Assembly (NCBI GenBank): GCA_015232315.1
Contig: JADFZZ010000004.1
Span: 1-64,000, forward strand
Direction of reading: 5' to 3'
DNA length: 64,000 nt
DNA from: SAR324 cluster bacterium
Lineage (GTDB): Bacteria > SAR324 > NAC60-12
Shown: positions 26,962 to 36,734 of the stretch, piece by piece
Numbering within the stretch: the first letter of the stretch is position 1
How the letters are laid out: each line of letters opens with the position of its first letter
The notes under the pieces: generated by a model
The model's input: only the letters and a program-made list of their open reading frames with translations
Told to the model about the DNA's origin: nothing
Databases searched by the model: none
Program-made: the position numbers and the translations under genes

Positions 26962-29490
26962 TCAAAGTCCGGCTTTTTTATCCGCAATTAATCTTTCTAT
27001 CATCCGGATCAATTGGCGAGGGGCTTTCAATTTGCGCACGGTCTTCAACGCTTCCTCAGGGTTTATCAGGATGCAGGCCATAAACGCTGTCATAAATTGA
27101 TCATCATGAGTGACCTCATGATTTTCTGTGGCTTCCAAAAGCAGATTTTCCAAAGAAGGTAACTCGCCACCATACAGATTGCTGAGCAATTTACTGAAAT
27201 TTTTTGCGGATAATTCATCCTCATAGGACATTTCATAATCGTCCTCATCGAAATCATCGTCGTCATCGTCGTCCTCATCGTCATCATAATCATCTTCATC
27301 GAAGTATTCCTCGAAATCGCGATAATCATCCTCAAGTTTCGACAAATCCTCCTCGCGGTGAATGAGTTCAATCGTTTTCTGATCCTGAAGCCTGCGTGCC
27401 AATTCCAAAGCACGTTCACGATATGGTGTTGTACTCTGAAATTGTTCAAAAGCGGTCGAACAAGCCCAGAGGAGTCCAGGATTTTCCGGATCTTTTTTTA
27501 ATGCGTCACGCAAAAATTCATCCAACACAAAACCCCTCTCAAAAATCAGCCAGAAACTTTGCAGATCAATCAGTGTCTGGGTTTGATCATCACTTTGTGA
27601 CAATAATTCCTGGACTTGTTCCAGCAATTTCTTTTCCTTATGAACGCCATGGATTTGTACTATCGCCAGTTTTGCCTGAAATTGTTGTTTGGCCTGCACC
27701 TTGAGTTGATCCCAAACAAATTTAACCAGTTTTTTATTTTGCGGTGTCTGTTTCAACAGTTTCAATCCGATTGTAAAATATTTCAGACATTCAATTTGCT
27801 GTTTTTCATCAGAAAGACCGGAAATAAACTTCCGAAGTGTGTCCACCGTTAACGAAGTTTGATTCTCATCATTCTCATCATAATCCATCGAGTCGTTGAG
27901 CAGTCTTGCCGCCTCAAGCAGAAAGTTCTGTTCTTCTGTCAGATCATCCAGTTGCAATTCGATATAATCCCAATTGCTGGTTGAAAGTCCAAAATAGAGT
28001 TTGGTCTGAATCTGAAATGGAGTCTGCAGGATATCCCCCATTACAGCACCAAATTTTTGCCGTAGTTTCAGAAGCTTATCCAATTGATTTGTCTTCTCAT
28101 AGACCTCTTTCAGATCCTCATAAAACATATGCCCCGCTTCTTTATTCTCAACATTCGGCGCCATAAGCCTTTCTGCTTCCGGATAATCTTTATCATACAA
28201 CGCAAATTTGGCTTTCAATGCGATCACATGCAAAGCGTCTCCGGCATGTGCCTCGGCTTTTTTTAACTCTTTCCTGGCTTTTGAAACAGAGTCAGTCAAT
28301 AAATAATACAACCCCAGATATCCCGCAATTTCACTCCGGGTAAACTCCAACTGATCCTGTGGCCATGCTTCAGGTTGTTGTTTTGCGTCCTGTGCCAGCA
28401 CCTGTAATGTCTGATTGACCCATTTGGGATAGGATTTATATCGAAGCGGTGTCGTTAAACTGATGACATTCCTGTGAAGGTTCCAGTCCTCCGGAGCCAA
28501 TTCCAGAGCGGTATTCCATAATTCTTCAGCACACTCGAAATCCTTTTGATGGGTGGCCTCTGTCGCGGCCATTCGATATAATACTTTTTTAAATTCATTA
28601 AATCCTGAAACGTTCGCATAACGGGATGTTGGTTGATCCTCTATCAAATGAGCCGTCTGGTGCGGACCATGCTTCTGGTAATATTTTTCGAGTTCCTTTA
28701 TTTCCGGTCCGGAATATACCACATCACGCAAAAGATCTTTGGTCTCTACAGGATCAGCAGGTTCATTCCGTTGATGCGACAGATGCAAAAACAACCAGCT
28801 TCTGACCGTGCCTTTTTTTAACAAAGCCAGTTGCTGAGGCTCTTCCAGGGGCGCCTGTTCCAGACTGCTGTAAACAATCCAGGCCAAGGCTTTCTGTTTT
28901 TGTGCTTCAGAGGTTGCCAAACTTTCCATACGCTGAAAACAGGAAACGGCTTCCGCATAGCGTTGATCCTTCAACGCGATCACGCCCTGAGTCCATGCCA
29001 GGTCATCCTCAGTCAATAATTCCGGTTCCTCAAGAATCAATTTCCGGACGGCTTCATGCCGTTCCTGCAACAGCATGATTTTCAAAACGTTGAAATTCTG
29101 TTGAGGCGGCAATTTTCTATCGGCAAAAACCGGTTCCAGAATCAATAAGGCTTCTTTCAGATTATTTTTCAGGACATAACAGTCAGCCAACCAGTAAGAT
29201 ACTTCCTGAAATTCGGGGTATTCCTGCTTTAATTTTTTGAAGATGTCGATGGCATCCCCATACAGGTGATGCTCCATTTTTTGTGTTCCGTCCAGAATCA
29301 GAACTTCCCGCTTTTCCTTCCTTAAATCAGCCTTGGGATTACACAACCGGATAAATTCCAGGTTCTGATATGCCTGTTTTACATTTCCGGCTTCCAAGTC
29401 CTTTTGAAACAACTGACGAAAATGAGGTTCCTGGTCTGGTCTGCACTTTTTCTGGACAAATTCCTTACGTTGTTTTTTAGTCTTTTTCAT
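26962..29490 (-). CDS. Large TPR-like helical repeat protein of the Hsp70 operon
   Basis: 842 residues of helical repeats with TPR spacing (DAIDIFKKLKQEYPEFQEVS, YWLADCYVLKNNLKEALLIL, AEELWNTALELAPEDWNLHR). A strongly acidic run, nearly all Asp and Glu, lies at about residues 722-760, flanked by normal coding sequence. The basic N-terminus (MKKTKKQRKEFVQKK) and the absence of a signal peptide place it in the cytosol. The gene is first in the minus-strand series ahead of the J protein, grpE and Hsp70, so it is probably a scaffold or client-recognition part of that machine. No named family recognised. Confidence 0.75.
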   Translation of the reverse strand: MKKTKKQRKEFVQKKCRPDQEPHFRQLFQKDLEAGNVKQAYQNLEFIRLCNPKADLRKEKREVLILDGTQKMEHHLYGDAIDIFKKLKQEYPEFQEVSYWLADCYVLKNNLKEALLILEPVFADRKLPPQQNFNVLKIMLLQERHEAVRKLILEEPELLTEDDLAWTQGVIALKDQRYAEAVSCFQRMESLATSEAQKQKALAWIVYSSLEQAPLEEPQQLALLKKGTVRSWLFLHLSHQRNEPADPVETKDLLRDVVYSGPEIKELEKYYQKHGPHQTAHLIEDQPTSRYANVSGFNEFKKVLYRMAATEATHQKDFECAEELWNTALELAPEDWNLHRNVISLTTPLRYKSYPKWVNQTLQVLAQDAKQQPEAWPQDQLEFTRSEIAGYLGLYYLLTDSVSKARKELKKAEAHAGDALHVIALKAKFALYDKDYPEAERLMAPNVENKEAGHMFYEDLKEVYEKTNQLDKLLKLRQKFGAVMGDILQTPFQIQTKLYFGLSTSNWDYIELQLDDLTEEQNFLLEAARLLNDSMDYDENDENQTSLTVDTLRKFISGLSDEKQQIECLKYFTIGLKLLKQTPQNKKLVKFVWDQLKVQAKQQFQAKLAIVQIHGVHKEKKLLEQVQELLSQSDDQTQTLIDLQSFWLIFERGFVLDEFLRDALKKDPENPGLLWACSTAFEQFQSTTPYRERALELARRLQDQKTIELIHREEDLSKLEDDYRDFEEYFDEDDYDDDEDDDDDDDFDEDDYEMSYEDELSAKNFSKLLSNLYGGELPSLENLLLEATENHEVTHDDQFMTAFMACILINPEEALKTVRKLKAPRQLIRMIERLIADKKAGL

Positions 29491-29610
29491 GAGAATCAGG
29501 GGGAAAATTATTGAAAGATGTGCTTAAGCGGAAAAAATTTTGAGGAAAATAGCATCGGAGATAAGAGTAGTCAAAAGTTTATTTAAGAATCTGAAACCCG
29601 TAAACAATGT

Positions 29611-29632
29611 AGGGGCGACCGGCTGGTCGCCC
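29611..29632. repeat. GGGCGACC hairpin repeat (dispersed)
   Basis: Perfect 8-bp stem GGGCGACC/GGTCGCCC with a 4-nt loop (GGCT) preceded by GTAG. The same palindrome occurs at 33710-33731 and four times in the tandem array at 38837-39128. It is a REP-like dispersed element located in the gap after the aminopeptidase stop codon. Confidence 0.75.
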
Positions 29633-29656
29633 ACGGTATTCCTGTTTTTTCCTGAT

Positions 29657-32302
29657 TTATCCCAACGATTTTGAGACGGTTTCATACACATCCGGTGACA
29701 GCGGTTGCTTTTTCAGAATGCGCTCCAGTTGCTCCTTCATCAATTGCTGACGAACCGGTTCATGACGACGCCATTGGGTCAGCGGAGTCACCATGCGTGA
29801 CGCGATTTGCGGATTGAATTCCTCGATTTTCAGGATCGCGTCCCCCAGAAATTCATATGATTTTCCGGTTTCCACATGAAAATGAAAGGGGTTGAGGTTG
29901 CAGAACGTTCCGATCAACGCCCGGACTTTGTTGGGATTGGTCCATTCAAAAGAGGGATGTTCCAAAAGTTTTCTCACGTCCATCGGCGTTGACGACAGAT
30001 CCGACAGGGCTTGAACGGCCAGCCATTTGTCAATCACCAGACTGTCATGCCGGTAGGTCTCATAAAAATGTTTCAAGGCCGTGTCTCGCTCTACACAATC
30101 AATGTGGTTGAGCGTTTTCAGCGCGGCAAGTCGATCGGTCATCCCCCGGCTGTTCCTGTATTGAATCAATGCCAGATCGCGGATTTTTTGTGTTTCGATC
30201 CGACCGAGCCAGGACAGACACAGGTTTCTGAATTCACGACGGCTCATGGCCTGCTGATCGAGTGAATAAGCTCCGGTGTCCGCATGGGATTCATACGCTC
30301 GCAACCAATCCTGTTCCAGGGCTTCCGCAACAGTTTTCCCCAGAAACAGTCGTACTTGATGGACGGCTGGAATATCAGGAACCAGCATCTGATCGCCAAG
30401 ATAGGTTTCAGACGGCAGGGTAAGCATTTGTGACAACAACGACCTTTCTGTAGCGGAATTCAACAGTTTCCGGATGTTTTCAGCAAATGACGGGTCCAGG
30501 TTCAACGCGATACCATGCTGAACCTTGTCCACCAGTTTCAGAATGTGCCTGATCATCCATTGCTGGCAGGCTTCCCAACGGTTGAAGCCGTCCTGTTCGT
30601 GCTGAATCAGAAATTCAAGATCCTGATCAGAATAATCATCAAGCAGTCTGACTGGAGCGGAAAAGCCTCGAAACAATGAGGGAACAGGCTGTGACGGAAC
30701 CTGCCTGAAACAAAAAGTTTCCTTGGCCTGAGTCAGATGCAGGGTCCGGGTGGTTGCGCCATCCCCGGCGGATTCATGTTCCAGTATCAGCGGAATTTCC
30801 TTGCCGGTGGAATCAAGCAGGGCTGTGGTCATGGGAATATGCATGGGCGGTTTGTTGCTTTGTCCCGGTGTCGGTGGACAATACTGAGTGACGTTCAAAA
30901 CATAGGTCTGCCGTTTCGCGTTGTATTGCCCTTTTGCGGTGATTCGGGGGGTTCCCGCCCGACTGTACCATAAGCGGAACTGATCCAGCCGGAGCTGATT
31001 GGCGTCTTCCATCGCTTTTACAAAATCATCGGTTGTCACAGCCTGGCCGTCATGCCGTTGGAAGTATAGATCCATGCCCTTGCGGAAGCCCTCCCTGCCG
31101 AGCATGTTGGACATCATGCGGATCACTTCCGCACCTTTGTTATACACGGTGACAGTGTAGAAATTGTTGATTTCCATGTATGATTCCGGACGAACTGGAT
31201 GCGCCATCGGACCGGAATCTTCCCTGAACTGATGATTTCGCAGAAGATTGACATCCTGAATCCGTTTGACCGCGGAACCTGTCATCGCCAGTGTGAATTC
31301 CTGATCACGGAACACGGTGAGGCCTTCCTTCAGACTGAGCTGAAACCAGTCCCGGCAGGTCACACGGTTGCCGGTCCAGTTATGAAAATATTCATGGCCG
31401 ATGACAGACTGGATGGCGATATAATCCTCATCGGTGGCAGTTTCGGGTTTTGCCAGCACATATTTGCAGTTGAACACGTTCAGTCCCTTGTTTTCCATGG
31501 CGCCCATATTGAAATGGCTCACGGCGACAATCATGTAACTATCCAGATCATATTCCAGACCAAAGGTGTCTTCATCCCATTTCATGGCTTGTTTCAAGGA
31601 TCGCATCGCATGGTCACACTGATCCAGATTTTCCTGTTCCACATAAATTTCCAGGGCGACTTCCCGGCCTGAACGGGTGACAAACCGGTCCTTGACACAT
31701 CCCAGATCTCCGGCGACCAGCGCGAACAGATAGCAAGGTTTGCGGAACGGATCGTTCCAGGTCACACGATGCCGGTTATCAGGCAGATTCTCATGGTTCA
31801 CACAATTTCCGTTTGACAGCAGAACAGGATATTTTTGCGCGTCAGCCTCGATGGTTGTGGAAAACAACGCCATCACATCCGGACGATCAGGGAACCAGGT
31901 AATTCGCCGGAAACCTTCGGCTTCGCATTGGGTACAGAACATGGAATTGGATTGATACAAGCCTTCCAGCGAATGATTGATTTCCGGATGGATCCGGCTC
32001 TGGATGGTCAGTACAAAGGAATCTGGAACGGTGGCAATGGTCATGGTTTCCTCATCCACCACATAGGCCTCAGGGGGAAGTTCCAGTTCATTCAGCCTGA
32101 GCGAGACCAGTTCCATCTGTCGGCCATCGAGAACCAGGGCTCGTGAAGTTGAGCGGGTTTCAGGATTACGGTTCATCTTCATGGTTGAGGTAACAAGGGT
32201 GGCGTCTTCCCGTAAATCAAACACCAGATCAATGGTATCCACGAGCCAGGCGGGCGGGGCGTAATCCTTGAGAAGAAAAGTTTTGGGAGATGCTGAAGTC
32301 AT
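29657..32302 (-). CDS. pepN: Aminopeptidase N (M1 family)
   Basis: 881 residues from ATG 32302 (MTSASPKTFLLKDYAPPAWL); a longer upstream frame is rejected because homology starts here and E. coli PepN has 870 residues. The M1 motifs are intact: the exopeptidase motif MGAMENKGLNVFN, zinc site VIGHEYFHNWTGNRVTCRDW and the glutamate-containing LKEGLTVFRDQEF. The C-terminal domain (SRAGTPRITAKGQYNAKRQT, then long helical repeats) follows the gamma-proteobacterial-type PepN layout. It removes N-terminal residues from peptides in the cytosol. It is a single-gene unit divergent from 32468. Confidence 0.93.
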   Translation of the reverse strand: MTSASPKTFLLKDYAPPAWLVDTIDLVFDLREDATLVTSTMKMNRNPETRSTSRALVLDGRQMELVSLRLNELELPPEAYVVDEETMTIATVPDSFVLTIQSRIHPEINHSLEGLYQSNSMFCTQCEAEGFRRITWFPDRPDVMALFSTTIEADAQKYPVLLSNGNCVNHENLPDNRHRVTWNDPFRKPCYLFALVAGDLGCVKDRFVTRSGREVALEIYVEQENLDQCDHAMRSLKQAMKWDEDTFGLEYDLDSYMIVAVSHFNMGAMENKGLNVFNCKYVLAKPETATDEDYIAIQSVIGHEYFHNWTGNRVTCRDWFQLSLKEGLTVFRDQEFTLAMTGSAVKRIQDVNLLRNHQFREDSGPMAHPVRPESYMEINNFYTVTVYNKGAEVIRMMSNMLGREGFRKGMDLYFQRHDGQAVTTDDFVKAMEDANQLRLDQFRLWYSRAGTPRITAKGQYNAKRQTYVLNVTQYCPPTPGQSNKPPMHIPMTTALLDSTGKEIPLILEHESAGDGATTRTLHLTQAKETFCFRQVPSQPVPSLFRGFSAPVRLLDDYSDQDLEFLIQHEQDGFNRWEACQQWMIRHILKLVDKVQHGIALNLDPSFAENIRKLLNSATERSLLSQMLTLPSETYLGDQMLVPDIPAVHQVRLFLGKTVAEALEQDWLRAYESHADTGAYSLDQQAMSRREFRNLCLSWLGRIETQKIRDLALIQYRNSRGMTDRLAALKTLNHIDCVERDTALKHFYETYRHDSLVIDKWLAVQALSDLSSTPMDVRKLLEHPSFEWTNPNKVRALIGTFCNLNPFHFHVETGKSYEFLGDAILKIEEFNPQIASRMVTPLTQWRRHEPVRQQLMKEQLERILKKQPLSPDVYETVSKSLG

Positions 32303-32467
32303 AAAAACCCGTGAAATGAGAATGAATAAAACAGGAGCGATGATCCTGAGCTTTGACAAAAGAATTGTTCTTTTGCAAGGGATGACGCTACGCTTCTGAC
32401 AGGGGATAGACGGAATAAATTTCCAGATGACAGAATGAGAAAAAAAATAAAGAAAGGAAAGGCATTT

Positions 32468-32896
32468 ATGGGAAAAGTGGTGGTGAAAAATGTTCTTTTG
32501 AGGAATCAACGGGATGAAATTCTTCTGACAGAAGGCTTCGGCTCCAAAGTTCGTGAGTTAAGACTGGAGATGATCGCCGATACTGGTGCTGTCGCGGTGA
32601 GTTTGCCTCAATCGTTGGTGGATCAACTGGGATTACCTTTTGAGAGAGATGTCAATATCACCACGTCTCGAGGAGAGAAACACCCCACCAAACTTTACGG
32701 GGGCTTGATGGTGTATATCGGTGACCGCAAAGCCTATACCCAATGTCTTGCCAAACCGGAAGATGCTCCGTTAATTCTGGGGCAACTGGTGTTTGAACAA
32801 ATTGATTACGTGGTAGATTGTAAAAATCAGATGATTTATCCCAACCCCAAAGAGACGGATGGCATCATGCTGTTTGAAGATTTTTCCTGCCAATAA
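32468..32896 (+). CDS. Retropepsin-like aspartyl protease family protein
   Basis: 142 residues from ATG 32468, preceded by GAAAGGCATTT. The motif MIADTGAVAVSLPQSLVDQL is the catalytic-loop pattern of clan AA (D-T-G) proteases, followed by FERDVNITTSRGEKHPTKLY and the hydrophobic-Gly region LILGQLVFEQIDYVVDCKNQ. Single-domain bacterial members would need to dimerise to form an active site. It is cytosolic by sequence (no signal peptide), divergent from pepN and followed by a hairpin. Substrate unknown; protease activity in this subgroup is not proven. Confidence 0.75.
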   Translation: MGKVVVKNVLLRNQRDEILLTEGFGSKVRELRLEMIADTGAVAVSLPQSLVDQLGLPFERDVNITTSRGEKHPTKLYGGLMVYIGDRKAYTQCLAKPEDAPLILGQLVFEQIDYVVDCKNQMIYPNPKETDGIMLFEDFSCQ

Positions 32897-32899
32897 TCC

Positions 32900-32928
32900 G
32901 TAGAGACGTGTTTGAAACCCGTCTCTAC
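32900..32928. terminator. Hairpin after aspartyl protease-like gene
   Basis: Inverted repeat GTAGAGACG (32900-32908) and CGTCTCTAC (32920-32928) with an 11-nt loop, beginning 4 bp after the stop codon at 32894-32896 and 17 bp before the end of the convergent acyltransferase gene. It can fold on either strand, so it could terminate both convergent transcripts. No T tract follows, so it may instead be a dispersed palindromic repeat. Confidence 0.5.
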
Positions 32929-32944
32929 ATGATTTGCCAGGACA

Positions 32945-33679
32945 TCATTCGGCCTCCAGATCGGCCAGTTCCCTGATTTGTTTGAATACTACATCCACCA
33001 GATCATTTCGCTGTTCAATTGTGTATTGCGAGGCATCCACCGGCGTTCCGATGTGGACTTCAACATGACGATCAGTTTCCACATTGATGGATTTTGCCGG
33101 CCACACCTCCCGACAACCACGTATTCCGACCGGAATGATGGTGGCTCCAGTCTGCAAGGCCAGAATAAACCCACCTTTTTTGAATTTCTGGAGTTTGCCT
33201 GAACGGGTACGGGTGCCTTCAGGCGCAACCCAGACGATGATCCCAGCCTTCATTTTTCCGCTGGCATATTCTAAATCTTTCCTGGCTTGCTCTCTGTTTT
33301 TTCGGTCAATCGGAATGATTTCACCGGCATACATCCCGCGTCCCCAAATAGGAATGCTGAACAATTCTTTTTTGGCCATCATCCTGATGCTTCCAGGCAA
33401 GGCCACAAACAACAACGGAATGTCAAAATGAGAGGCGTGGTTGCTCATGATGATATAAGACTTTCCCGGTTCATAGTTCACAGAGCCATACACGGTATAA
33501 GTCAACCGTACAAAATCAAGAATGCTTTGCGCCCATTGCCGGACCCTCCGGTCATTGGTCTCACGGTCAATGGGAACTTTCCAGGAGTTGATGATGGTGA
33601 GGATGGACACCCTGATTGTCACAAAAATCGTTTTGATCCAGACCAGCCACCATTGGAGTGTTTTATAATTTATTGTCAT
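32945..33679 (-). CDS. plsC: 1-acyl-sn-glycerol-3-phosphate acyltransferase
   Basis: 244 residues. A short N-terminal hydrophobic segment (IKTIFVTIRVSILTIINSW) anchors it to the inner membrane. The acyltransferase signature is complete: the HX4D motif MSNHASHFDIPLL, then IPIDRKNREQARKDLEYASG and VAPEGTRTRSGKLQKFKKGG, the second and third PlsC blocks. It transfers an acyl group to lysophosphatidic acid in phospholipid synthesis; some homologues act on other lysophospholipids. It is alone, convergent with the aspartyl protease-like gene. Confidence 0.88.
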   Translation of the reverse strand: MTINYKTLQWWLVWIKTIFVTIRVSILTIINSWKVPIDRETNDRRVRQWAQSILDFVRLTYTVYGSVNYEPGKSYIIMSNHASHFDIPLLFVALPGSIRMMAKKELFSIPIWGRGMYAGEIIPIDRKNREQARKDLEYASGKMKAGIIVWVAPEGTRTRSGKLQKFKKGGFILALQTGATIIPVGIRGCREVWPAKSINVETDRHVEVHIGTPVDASQYTIEQRNDLVDVVFKQIRELADLEAE

Positions 33680-33709
33680 GCGGTTCCTTTTTGATGGTGT
33701 GAATCATGT

Positions 33710-33731
33710 AGGGGCGACCGGCGGGTCGCCC
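33710..33731. repeat. GGGCGACC hairpin repeat (dispersed)
   Basis: Second isolated copy of the palindrome also seen at 29611: GGGCGACC-GGCG-GGTCGCCC, in the gap between the acyltransferase and chemoreceptor genes. The stem is perfect and only the loop differs between copies, which is typical of selection for folding. Confidence 0.75.
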
Positions 33732-33911
33732 TTACGTTTGAAGGTGTGAGATTTTTAACATAAAAAAATAATTGATTCAATGCCGGTAACGCAAAGATTG
33801 AATTATTTAATTTTTTCAAAAAAAAATAGAAATGATCCCTTGACAATCCCGCATAAGGTTTGTCATACCACATATTGTGTACTCAACCTCACTTAATTGA
33901 ATGGAGAAATT

Positions 33912-35993
33912 ATGCTGAAAAACATGAAATTGGGACTCAAGATAGGCTTGGGATTTGGAATGGTGATCATGCTTTCCGTAGCACTCGGAGGCGTGGCGGT
34001 GTGGAACATGAACTCGGTAGTGGATCGCGCGCAGGTGCTGGCGGATGGTTATGCGCCCGAAGTTGCGGTGGCCAATCAGGTGGAACGAAACGCCTGGCAG
34101 ACACGTATCACCATGCGGGAATACCTGCTGGGTTTTAACCCGGAATATCTGAAAAAAGCCAGAGACAACATCAGTCTGGTGTTCAAGAATCTGGATGAGG
34201 CCCAGGAACTTGCGAGGAAAGAAACCTACCTGGTCAAACTCAGGGAACAGGCAACGACCGCCTACAATGAAACCAAAAATTATGAAAACGGCATGAACGA
34301 CGCTGAAAAAGCCATCAATACCATCCTCGAAGTCAGAACCCGGCAGGATGCCGCCGCCGCGGATTTCATGAAAAACTGCAACGACTATCTGGAAACCCAG
34401 AACACGGCGGCCTTTGCCTCCGCTAACAAAAACGACATGAACGATGTGACGGAACGTATCCGGAAAAACATTCATATCAACAATGTCATTGATCTGGGGA
34501 ACGCTGTCCGGCTGGCGAACGCCAATGGGCAACTGATGGACAATGAAACGCTGATCACCAATGTCATGGGGAATTTCGACAAGATCGAAGACGAACTGCG
34601 CAAACTGGACCCCATCACCAGAAATACGGAAAACATCCGGCAAATCGCCAATATCCGCAAATCAGGCGCTGAATACAAAAAAGCTATGCAGGAATTGCTG
34701 GTGGCCATGGTCAAAGTGGATGAACTGCGAGACAGCATGATGCAGGAAGGAATCAAGGTGATCGGTGCCGCTTCCTCGACCTCCGATGCCGGGATTCATG
34801 AAACCAATAACATTGCTGATGAAGCCTATGCCAACCTGAAATCCGCCGCCAGCACAGTCATCATCGGTCTGGTGGTTGCGGTCATCATTGGCCTGCTGAT
34901 CGCGATCTTCCTGACCCGTCTGGTCACTGTGCCCATCTTTGCCGGTGTCAAATTTGCCACCGATTTGTCCAAAGGGGATCTGACCACACAACTGGATGTG
35001 CATCAGGGCGATGAAATCGGACAACTGGCTGACGCGATGCGTGAAATGGCAACCCAGTTGAAAGATATTGTGGGGACAGTCAAATCCGCTTCCGATAATG
35101 TGTCTTCAGGCAGTCAGGAACTCAGTAGTTCAGCACAGGGACTGTCTCAGGGAGCCACGGAGCAGGCCGCGTCTGTGGAAGAAGTCTCTTCCTCCATGGA
35201 GCAGATGAGTGCCAACATTCAGCAAAACGCTGACAATGCCCAACAAACTGATAAAATTGCCACCAAAGCTTCGACTGATGCTCTGGAAAGTGGAAATGCC
35301 GTGACCAAAGCGGTGGGCGCCATGAAAGAAATCGCCAGCAAAATTTCCATCATTGAAGAAATCGCACGCCAAACCAACCTGCTGGCCTTGAACGCGGCCA
35401 TTGAAGCGGCGCGGGCCGGTGAGCACGGAAAAGGTTTCGCGGTGGTCGCTTCGGAAGTCAGAAAACTGGCGGAACGCAGTCAGTCCGCGGCAGGAGAAAT
35501 CACCAAACTGTCACAATCCAGCACAGCGATTTCAGAACAGGCTGGTGAAATGCTGACTCAATTGGTGCCAGACATTCAGAAAACAGCGGAACTGGTCCAG
35601 GAAATCAACGCTTCCAGCAATGAACAACGCTCTGGGGCGGAACAAATCAATCAGGCGATTCAGCAGTTGGACCGTGTGGTTCAGCAAAACGCTTCGGCGT
35701 CGGAACAAATGGCCTCCACCGCTGAAGAATTGTCTTCTCAGGCAGTTCAACTTCAGGAAGCCATGTCCTTTTTCAGACTGGATGAACGCGGGTCCAGAAA
35801 GCCCGCGGCCAAAACCGTCGCTAAAAAACCTCAAACGCAGATTGCGCATATTCCTCCCAAATCAAAACCGCTTGCCATTCCGGCTAAAACACACAAGGCG
35901 GCGCCACCCGCGGAGACTGGCGGTAGCAAGGGTAGTGGAATTCAACTGAATCTGCATGATGACACGGATGATCACGAATTTGAGCGCTTCTAA
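33912..35993 (+). CDS. Methyl-accepting chemotaxis protein with CheR-docking tail
   Basis: 693 residues from ATG 33912, behind GGAGAAAT. TM1 lies at about residues 8-30, TM2 at about 305-330 ([20 protein letters not shown]), then HAMP and the cytoplasmic signalling domain ([40 protein letters not shown]). The sensor region between the TMs is long (about 270 residues) and helical. The C-terminal 70 residues are a Pro/Lys-rich flexible linker ending in EFERF, which fits the aromatic-xx-aromatic pentapeptide that tethers CheR. It is immediately followed by CheW. Ligand unknown. Confidence 0.93.
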   Translation: MLKNMKLGLKIGLGFGMVIMLSVALGGVAVWNMNSVVDRAQVLADGYAPEVAVANQVERNAWQTRITMREYLLGFNPEYLKKARDNISLVFKNLDEAQELARKETYLVKLREQATTAYNETKNYENGMNDAEKAINTILEVRTRQDAAAADFMKNCNDYLETQNTAAFASANKNDMNDVTERIRKNIHINNVIDLGNAVRLANANGQLMDNETLITNVMGNFDKIEDELRKLDPITRNTENIRQIANIRKSGAEYKKAMQELLVAMVKVDELRDSMMQEGIKVIGAASSTSDAGIHETNNIADEAYANLKSAASTVIIGLVVAVIIGLLIAIFLTRLVTVPIFAGVKFATDLSKGDLTTQLDVHQGDEIGQLADAMREMATQLKDIVGTVKSASDNVSSGSQELSSSAQGLSQGATEQAASVEEVSSSMEQMSANIQQNADNAQQTDKIATKASTDALESGNAVTKAVGAMKEIASKISIIEEIARQTNLLALNAAIEAARAGEHGKGFAVVASEVRKLAERSQSAAGEITKLSQSSTAISEQAGEMLTQLVPDIQKTAELVQEINASSNEQRSGAEQINQAIQQLDRVVQQNASASEQMASTAEELSSQAVQLQEAMSFFRLDERGSRKPAAKTVAKKPQTQIAHIPPKSKPLAIPAKTHKAAPPAETGGSKGSGIQLNLHDDTDDHEFERF

Positions 35994-36003
35994 GGAGAGG
36001 ATT

Positions 36004-36504
36004 ATGACTGAAGATATAACACAAACACAATACCTGACGTTTGTTCTGGACAGTGAGGAATTCGCTCTGGAGATTGGCAAGGTCAGGGAAGTGCTGGAAG
36101 TGACCAGTATCACCAAAGTTCCGCAAATGCCGGGATTTATGTGCGGAGTGATCAATTTGCGCGGCAGTGTTGTGCCGGTGATCGACATGCGGATGAAATT
36201 TGGTCTGCATCAGACCGAAATGACGGTCAACACCTGCATCATCATTGTGGAAATCCTGATCGGAAAAGAACGAACCATCATTGGGGCCATGGTGGATTCG
36301 GTCAAGGAAGTGATGGAAATCGAACCGTCACAAATCCAGCCACCGCCGAAGATTGGCACAAAACTGGATACGGAGTTCATCAAGGGCATGGGCAAACACA
36401 ACGAGGGCTTCCTGATTCTTCTGGATATCGACCGCGTCTTCTCAGTGGATGAACTCAGCATGGTTTCCGGACTCTCCGGCGCTGATGCTGAAATGGTGAT
36501 GTAG
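36004..36504 (+). CDS. cheW: CheW chemotaxis adaptor
   Basis: 166 residues from ATG 36004, preceded by AAGGAGAGG and 10 bp after the receptor stop. The two-barrel SH3-like CheW fold is clear: TQYLTFVLDSEEFALEIGKV, ITKVPQMPGFMCGVINLRGS, VVPVIDMRMKFG and EGFLILLDIDRVFS. CheW links receptors to the kinase CheA. Here it is paired in one operon with the EFERF-tailed receptor; no CheA, CheR or CheB gene is present in the window, so the pair must plug into a pathway encoded elsewhere. Confidence 0.93.
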   Translation: MTEDITQTQYLTFVLDSEEFALEIGKVREVLEVTSITKVPQMPGFMCGVINLRGSVVPVIDMRMKFGLHQTEMTVNTCIIIVEILIGKERTIIGAMVDSVKEVMEIEPSQIQPPPKIGTKLDTEFIKGMGKHNEGFLILLDIDRVFSVDELSMVSGLSGADAEMVM

Positions 36505-36530
36505 TCCGATTCATGCTCATGATTTATTGT

Positions 36531-36702
36531 CACATCCCCCACCCCCCTTCAAAGGGGGATTTATTCTGAAAGCGACAATAAAATGTTCCTTTGAAAATTA
36601 AATTATTCTGGAAGTGACAACTTATTCCCCCTTTGAAGGGGGTTGGGGGATGTAAGGCTCAGAACCACATCCCCCTAACCCCCTTGAACCAAGGGGGAAT
36701 CG
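36531..36702. repeat. Clustered C-rich/G-rich palindromes
   Basis: CACATCCCCCACCCCCCTTC with AAAGGGGGA (36531-36559), an inverted copy at 36626-36653 (TTCCCCCTTTGAAGGGGGTT then GGGGGATGT), and a third related block at 36667-36698 (ACATCCCCCTAACCCCCTTG, then AACCAAGGGGGAA). Each block is itself palindromic (CCCCCTT-AAGGGGG) and the first two are inverted relative to each other. The cluster lies between cheW and the DUF559 gene. Confidence 0.75.
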
Positions 36703-36734
36703 ATACTCTGTCCATTATTTCAGGCAATCGCCTC

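Noticed and set aside
27226-27320. Microsatellite within the repeat protein gene
   Set aside because: The GAT/GAC-rich run is in frame and encodes an acidic stretch, common in such proteins.
32303-32509. Longer aminopeptidase N start
   Set aside because: The added ~69 residues resemble no PepN and would overlap the promoter and start of the divergent gene.
33816-34643. 275-residue minus-strand frame opposite the chemoreceptor
   Set aside because: It is antisense to a well-supported chemoreceptor and its composition (His/Phe/Val-rich) is that of a shadow frame.
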